Positions 23,144 to 27,506 of a stretch of 27,506 bases of DNA are shown here, piece after piece; the first letter of the stretch is position 1; every line of letters starts with the position of its first letter. A program made the translations under genes and the position numbers. The notes beneath the pieces were generated by a model. That model was not told where the DNA came from. It ran no database searches and saw nothing but the letters and a program-made list of their open reading frames with translations. The stretch lies in IMG/VR virus record IMGVR_UViG_3300018417_000049, positions 1-27,506 of that record. The stretch is one strand, 5' to 3'. The stretch is from a virus.

Positions 23144-23358
23144 TGATTATCCCAATATGTTTTGCTCAGTTCGCCGCGATTCGCTGTTGGTGAATCTCCG
23201 ACTCTCCGAACTTTTGTATAAACCTCATGACCTTTGAAAGTCCTAACTCCGCTAGTTTGTTTTAACCAGAGCGGACGATATGGACTACCAACGCCAGGAT
23301 CGGCTGGTGCATTATCATATTCCCAGTTGGGATTATTTGTAATAGCGACCCATGCCAT
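23140..23358 (-). CDS. Conserved small protein upstream of the prohead protease
   Basis: This 72-residue protein is rich in Trp, Pro and Tyr (MAWVAITNNPNWEYDNAPADPG at the start, ELSKTYWDNQ at the end). I recognise it as a small protein recurring beside gp21 in marine T4-like phages, with no known function. GGGGAAGTAACAA precedes the ATG and its stop is coupled to gp21. A role in head assembly is suggested only by location. Confidence 0.65.
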   Translation of the reverse strand: MAWVAITNNPNWEYDNAPADPGVGSPYRPLWLKQTSGVRTFKGHEVYTKVRRVGDSPTANRGELSKTYWDNQ

Positions 23359-23361
23359 TTG

Positions 23362-23595
23362 TTACTTCCCCATCAAATCCGTAAAATCTTTAGCAGCTTT
23401 TTCTGCTTCCTTTGCGGACTTAAATTTGTCTAACATATCGCCATCTACATAAGCGATAAAATCTGAACCTTTTTTAGAAACGACTGCGTCGTATTTGCCT
23501 TTGCCAACCTTAAACTTTTTTACCTGCTTTTCACCTGGCTTCAACTTAAAAGAGGCTTCACTCAGACTCGTCCGAAACTCCGTGAATTTCATCAT
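23362..23595 (-). CDS. Small prohead-region protein, possibly gp68-like
   Basis: This 77-residue lysine-rich protein has FIAYVDGDMLDKFKSAKEAEKAAKDF, a pattern seen in small proteins of T4-like head clusters. It overlaps the upstream 78-aa gene by 38 bases, with AGAGG nine bases before the first of two in-frame ATGs. It occupies the gp68 position, but similarity to T4 gp68 (141 aa) cannot be shown by eye. Confidence 0.6.
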   Translation of the reverse strand: MMKFTEFRTSLSEASFKLKPGEKQVKKFKVGKGKYDAVVSKKGSDFIAYVDGDMLDKFKSAKEAEKAAKDFTDLMGK

Positions 23596-23794
23596 CTGTT
23601 TCTACCTCTTGTTCTGTTTCAATCTCATCCACCTCAACGGCGGTTTCAACTCCAGCCATGGTGTTGGCCAATTCAATTTTTCGGTCATTCATTGCAGAAT
23701 TAATTTTATCCTGCATAACATTCGCAAACGATTTTTCAGCATCAGCCATATTACCTGAGCCTACTTGTGTTACGAAATCCATTACGTCAGCCAT
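23558..23794 (-). CDS. Prohead core protein, gp67-like
   Basis: This 78-residue protein has a helical N-terminal half (DAEKSFANVMQDKINSAMNDRK) and a very acidic C-terminal tail. This is the layout of T4 gp67 (PIP), a small core protein located between gp20 and gp21. GAGGATAATAGA precedes the ATG and a late promoter is about 22 bases further up. The assignment rests on position and composition more than on sequence identity. Confidence 0.65.
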   Translation of the reverse strand: MADVMDFVTQVGSGNMADAEKSFANVMQDKINSAMNDRKIELANTMAGVETAVEVDEIETEQEVETDDEIHGVSDESE

Positions 23795-23815
23795 TCTATT
23801 ATCCTCATTCTATTT

Positions 23816-23823
23816 TATTTATA
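23816..23823 (-). promoter_or_regulatory. T4-type late promoter of the prohead operon
   Basis: Perfect TATAAATA on the minus strand between gp20 and the gp67-like gene. It would drive the small head genes, gp21, gp22 and gp23 as one transcript ending at 19957. Confidence 0.8.
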
Positions 23824-23836
23824 AAAAATTAAATTT

Positions 23837-25339
23837 CTAGAGATCATCAATACTGATATCGCCTTCTTCACCGTCTTCCTTTTCGGCATTGATTTGCTTA
23901 TCAATCATTTCGATCTCATCGTCGGTTTGCATTAAGATGTTCTTACGAACCCACTCAATAGAATAGTATTTACCAACATATTCATCGAGTTCTCTAAGGG
24001 TAGACATACGTTCCCTTAAAAGTTCCGACTCTTTCAGTTCAACAAAGTGTGTGTCCTTCAAAAAGTCAATGTTTATGTCTTGACTGATTTCTTTCCACTC
24101 ACCCTCAGTAATGATTCCTTTTAGGATCAACTGAGTTTTCAACAAGTCCATGAAAAGACCTGAGAATTTTTTACGAAGTCTGGCGATAAACTTCTGGAAT
24201 TTTAGTTCATCACGAGTAATCTCTGTGGCTCTTCCAAGAGCAAACTGTGATTCTTGTTCTAGACGGTCAGTTGGAACGTTGAGCGCTCTGTACAATTTCT
24301 TTTGAAAATAGATGATGTCTTCGATCTGTCCGAGGTTTTCCCCTCCTGGTAGGGTCGTGATCTCTGTACCTCGACCACCTTCTCTACGCGGTAGCCAGAA
24401 GTCCTCGAGCATCGACATGTGTTTACGATCGTCCTTGAGTTCGCCGGTATTAGCATCATACACCATCTTGTTTCTGTATTTTGACATAATGTTGCGAAGG
24501 TATTCCTCCGCCTTACCCTTAGGTAAGTTACCTACGTCGATATAAAAGATCCTGCGCTCGGGTGCGCGCGAGAGGCGGTAGATAACCAACGAATCTTCCA
24601 TCATACGAAGCTGATTCACTGGCTTTAGTGCTTTATGAAGATAACCTAATACCTTCTTACGGGATGGATCCAACAGACCAGAAGGAATGTATGTAACCGC
24701 ATCCTTAGAAATCTTTAGCCCTTGGTTGGACTTATCAAGAGGTTCGTTTTGATAGATGTAGTATTCCTTAACATCCTTTACGATCTTAATACCAGTCTTC
24801 TTATCGGTATCGTGTTCGACCTCTTTTACCTTACGAATCTTAGTAGCGTCAATAGGTCTTACTTCTATTAGCCCACGCTTTGGATCCGCGTTATCGATAA
24901 TCTTGTGATAGTATAGTTTGGAATCAACGTACCATCTTCTAAAAATCTCATGACCGTACCAACTAAAGTTTAAGAGATTGACCACAGTCTCAAACTCTTC
25001 AAGCATTAGCTTTTTGATTTTTGCTGGTTGATCCAAATCATCAAGGATAAGTTTAACCGGAACACCGTCAGTGTCCGATACCACTGCTTCGTTAATGATG
25101 TCTTCGATCGCAGCATCGCATTCTGGTTGGAACGATGCATCACGATACTTCATGATTAGTTCTTTTTCGGTTTTGGCTGAAGATGCATCCATGTCTAGGT
25201 AGGAACCGAAGTATCCTCCAGCATTGATTACCTGACCAAGGCCGTCATCAGTCTCAGGTGGAACAAACGAAACTTTTTTCTTTTCGTCGGTTTCTTCCTG
25301 TCCTTTACGTTTTATTTCAAATCCAAATAGTTCAGCCAT
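23837..25339 (-). CDS. 20: Portal protein gp20
   Basis: This 500-residue protein (T4 gp20 is 524) contains classic portal segments: RDASFQPECDAAIEDIINEA, YRLSRAPERRIFYIDVGNLP, RALNVPTDRL and an acidic C-terminus. The dodecamer forms the DNA gate of the head and starts prohead assembly. AGAGGTGAAAG precedes the ATG. It has its own late promoter and a hairpin at the start of the mRNA. Confidence 0.97.
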   Translation of the reverse strand: MAELFGFEIKRKGQEETDEKKKVSFVPPETDDGLGQVINAGGYFGSYLDMDASSAKTEKELIMKYRDASFQPECDAAIEDIINEAVVSDTDGVPVKLILDDLDQPAKIKKLMLEEFETVVNLLNFSWYGHEIFRRWYVDSKLYYHKIIDNADPKRGLIEVRPIDATKIRKVKEVEHDTDKKTGIKIVKDVKEYYIYQNEPLDKSNQGLKISKDAVTYIPSGLLDPSRKKVLGYLHKALKPVNQLRMMEDSLVIYRLSRAPERRIFYIDVGNLPKGKAEEYLRNIMSKYRNKMVYDANTGELKDDRKHMSMLEDFWLPRREGGRGTEITTLPGGENLGQIEDIIYFQKKLYRALNVPTDRLEQESQFALGRATEITRDELKFQKFIARLRKKFSGLFMDLLKTQLILKGIITEGEWKEISQDINIDFLKDTHFVELKESELLRERMSTLRELDEYVGKYYSIEWVRKNILMQTDDEIEMIDKQINAEKEDGEEGDISIDDL

Positions 25340-25361
25340 CTTTCACCTCTGTGTAGTAACA

Positions 25362-25383
25362 CGGGGAGGATAGACCCTCCCCG
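25362..25383 (-). other. Hairpin between gp19 and gp20, at the predicted 5' end of the gp20 mRNA
   Basis: CGGGGAGG-GTCTAT-CCTCCCCG is a perfect 8-bp stem with a 6-base loop. No U-tract follows (TGTTACT), so it is a poor terminator. It begins about 6 bases downstream of the late element at 25390-25397, so transcripts from that promoter would start with the stem. Confidence 0.65.
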
Positions 25384-25389
25384 CTATAC

Positions 25390-25397
25390 TATTTATC
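25390..25397 (-). promoter_or_regulatory. Late promoter of gp20 (GATAAATA)
   Basis: GATAAATA on the minus strand, one base off TATAAATA, directly after the gp19 stop and about 50 bases before gp20. Confidence 0.6.
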
Positions 25398-25399
25398 GC

Positions 25400-25927
25400 T
25401 TAAGTTGTAGTGCCGGATTCCCAGTACTGAACTTGAAGCTCAACCGTGAATTCCTCGATTGCGTTTTCGTTATCGTATGATAGATCGATAGCCGAAACGT
25501 TTGTCGGGAATGTTCCACGGAAATCATAACGTTTAGTCACAACACCTGATTTGTCCAACTGCTCAACGATCATATCTGCTTGATAATCCGCTGGGTTAGT
25601 TAGACCAGTGTTGTTCTGATGTTGGTTAATACCATTCATCCAACGCTCAAATGCATTGCGCACTTCCATGTTTACGTCGTTGATGATAGTGATATTCCAA
25701 GGTTCAAACGTACGATCACCTGCAAATTGTACCTGACGACCACGGAATGGTACCGTGATAGGTGCAATGATTGATGCAGGTAACTGAGCAGCCTTACACA
25801 TGAAGGATGTCAGCTCGACGTTGCCAGCCGCGTAACTAGGAAAGTTAACAGTGGCCTTGAAAAGGTTGGAACGTGCACCGCCACCTACGAGCTTTGACTT
25901 AAAGTCATCTACTCCTAAAATTGCCAT
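25400..25927 (-). CDS. 19: Tail tube protein gp19
   Basis: This is a 175-residue protein (T4 gp19 is 163). It has the typical ITVPFRGRQVQFAGDRTFEPW segment split around a strand turn, the ERWMNGINQ helix and the GTFPTNVSAIDL block. It polymerises into the inner tail tube. AAGGAGAGTAAGAG precedes the ATG, 12 bases after the sheath gene, so the two are co-transcribed. Confidence 0.95.
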   Translation of the reverse strand: MAILGVDDFKSKLVGGGARSNLFKATVNFPSYAAGNVELTSFMCKAAQLPASIIAPITVPFRGRQVQFAGDRTFEPWNITIINDVNMEVRNAFERWMNGINQHQNNTGLTNPADYQADMIVEQLDKSGVVTKRYDFRGTFPTNVSAIDLSYDNENAIEEFTVELQVQYWESGTTT

Positions 25928-25939
25928 CTCTTACTCTCC

Positions 25940-27506
25940 TTATTGTCCAACGACCTCGCTGAACTCTACACCAGTACGAGTGGCGATAAAGTTTAGCGTG
26001 ATAAAGTTGATAGAACGAGCAGGCTTGACGAAGATATCTGCAACGAAGCGGTTGGAATCAATTACCTCACCAGTGTTATTTGTTTCGTCACAAACAACAG
26101 CGAAGTCCGTGATACCACGACGACCTTGAATATCCCTCAGGAACGGCTCGACCAAATTCCTGAATTGAGCTCTTGTGAACTCATCGTTAAACTCAAACAA
26201 CTGAAACTTAGCAGCGGTTGAGATTGCCTTCTCCATAGTAATAAACAATCTGCGAACGTTAATACGATCGAATGCAGAAGGTTTACTTTGTGCAGTTTTG
26301 TCACCGTAAAGAACGATTCCTTGTCCTGGGAACGAAGCGATAGGATTCACTCGAGCCTTGTACAAAGTATCTCTTTCGGCTTGTGTTGGGTTAAACTTCA
26401 ACTTAGTTACACCGCGAATTACTCCACGTGTGAAACCAGCAGGGGAGAACCATGCATCTGCGACACCATCAGTATAGGCACAAAGACCTGCAGTGTTACC
26501 TGCGTTACCGATCCAACGATATGCATCGTTGTACTTGTCGTAGACATAAATGACTCCTGAATCAAGTACACCGTAGGACGATGAATTGATAGAGTCTGCC
26601 CATGTTTTTGTTGCTGCTGCATCTGCAGTAGCGATTGGTGGTGATACGAACGCGACGCAATCCTTTCTTGCGGCCGCGACTGCGATGATAGTATTAGCAT
26701 CAGTTGAGCTTACCGCTCCACCAATGATAAGGTTAACATCCAAAGTTTCTGAATCACCGAATGCGCTTGAGTAAAGTGCAGCTACACTGGATGGTGCAAC
26801 ATCAGTACCACCAGACAACGTAAACTCATCATCGTCAGTACCCGTTGCGCTTACTGCATCGGAACCAACCCATACCCATTTCGAGGTACGGTTAATTACG
26901 TCGTTGATATACTTGGATGATCCATCATCGTTTTTAGCTCCAGCCGTAACTGATAGATTAGCAAACTTTTCAAGAACAGTATTCGCTGAACCAGAAATGT
27001 CGCCATCCTCATCAAGTACGAGAACGTGTACTTCGCCAGCATCGGGTGCGATATCGAATTGGCCCTGCCAAGAGACAGAAGCTGCATCTGAATCAACGCC
27101 CCAAGAGGTATTCTTAATTACGACTACCTTTAGCGAGTTTCCAAGAGCTCCAGGATACTTAGCGATGAACTCGCCTGTACCTGTTAGTGTTAGCGAATCA
27201 TAGTGGTCCTCATTCTTAACGAGAACGTTTGCGTCCCCAGAATCAGTACCGCTGTCCGCGTTAACTGCTGCGCCTACACCACGGTAGACTTTTAGGTTGT
27301 TTCCATACTGCAAAAATGATGCAGCATTAAGGAAATCATTATAGATTGTGGCGCTGGGTTCTCCGAATTTGTTGACCAATTCCTTTTCAGAACCAACAGT
27401 AACTACTTCTTCAACAGGGCCCCAGCGGAAATGTCCGGCAACGGCTCCTATTGATGTAGATACAGCTGGGACTACGCTGGTCAGATCAATTTCTTTGACC
27501 TCAACA
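25940..27506 (-). CDS. 18: Tail sheath protein gp18 (N-terminus beyond the window)
   Basis: The reading frame stays open to the right edge, giving about 521 visible residues. The most N-terminal visible part (IDLTSVVPAVSTSIGA, then FRWGPVEEV) and the C-terminal part (GYINPIASF-type VNPIASFPGQGIVLYGDKT, RRLFITMEKAI, FVEP-like VEPFLRDIQGRRGI) match the contractile sheath family. The start codon is not in the window; a TTG at 27379 is internal. A long variable middle region of Asp/Ser/Thr-rich strands corresponds to the protruding sheath domains. Confidence 0.95.
   Translation of the reverse strand, partial: VEVKEIDLTSVVPAVSTSIGAVAGHFRWGPVEEVVTVGSEKELVNKFGEPSATIYNDFLNAASFLQYGNNLKVYRGVGAAVNADSGTDSGDANVLVKNEDHYDSLTLTGTGEFIAKYPGALGNSLKVVVIKNTSWGVDSDAASVSWQGQFDIAPDAGEVHVLVLDEDGDISGSANTVLEKFANLSVTAGAKNDDGSSKYINDVINRTSKWVWVGSDAVSATGTDDDEFTLSGGTDVAPSSVAALYSSAFGDSETLDVNLIIGGAVSSTDANTIIAVAAARKDCVAFVSPPIATADAAATKTWADSINSSSYGVLDSGVIYVYDKYNDAYRWIGNAGNTAGLCAYTDGVADAWFSPAGFTRGVIRGVTKLKFNPTQAERDTLYKARVNPIASFPGQGIVLYGDKTAQSKPSAFDRINVRRLFITMEKAISTAAKFQLFEFNDEFTRAQFRNLVEPFLRDIQGRRGITDFAVVCDETNNTGEVIDSNRFVADIFVKPARSINFITLNFIATRTGVEFSEVVGQ

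Noticed and set aside
27377-27379. TTG as start codon of the tail sheath gene
   Set aside because: The frame continues upstream to the window edge with sheath-like sequence (IDLTSVVPAVSTSIGA), so the TTG is internal.

Overview
The window is a contiguous piece of a tailed-phage genome of the T4 superfamily, most like the marine T4-like myoviruses. The evidence is co-occurrence and order on one strand: tail sheath (gp18), tail tube (gp19), portal (gp20), prohead core proteins, prohead protease (gp21), scaffold (gp22), major capsid protein (gp23), UvsY, UvsW, late sigma factor gp55, recombination nuclease gp47/gp46, sliding clamp gp45, clamp loader gp44/gp62, RegA, Hsp20 and DNA polymerase gp43. 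CobS-like and CobT-like genes, Hsp20, a MazG-like hydrolase and Sm-like proteins are typical marine additions. Every protein gene and the one tRNA lie on the minus strand, so transcription runs from high to low coordinates. No photosynthesis gene is visible. The host cannot be named; an exported beta-barrel-like protein points to a Gram-negative bacterium.

Region by region, from the right edge. 27506-20013: late virion module (partial gp18, gp19, gp20, three small proteins, gp21, gp22, gp23), ending in a strong rho-independent terminator. 19953-16955: a second tail-tube-like protein, UvsY, UvsW and an Sm-like protein. 16954-16784: an AT-rich divergent control region with one promoter on each strand. 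16783-13240: gp55, gp47, gp46 and a small unknown. 13200-9563: a metallopeptidase/VWA protein, a small unknown and a MoxR/CobS-type AAA+ ATPase, with promoters in front of both large genes. 9570-6017: a DUF3310-type protein, gp45, a small acidic protein, tRNA-Arg(UCU), gp44, a small membrane protein, gp62 and RegA. 6008-3992: Hsp20, two small unknowns, a secreted OMP-like protein, a small unknown and a second Sm-like protein. 3986-1: gp43, a MazG-like hydrolase, a primase-like protein, and the promoter and start codon of a gene that leaves the window.

Two promoter classes can be read directly. Seven sites have the form TTTACA-N17-TATAAT (or a one-base variant), mostly within CTATTTACA(T), in front of replication and regulatory genes and once on the plus strand. 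T4-type late promoters (TATAAATA, or GATAAATA) stand before hsp20, the 99-aa gene, uvsY, the tail-tube-like gene, the gp67-like gene and gp20. Many genes are translationally coupled through ATGA or TAATG overlaps. No intergenic gap exceeds 300 bases.
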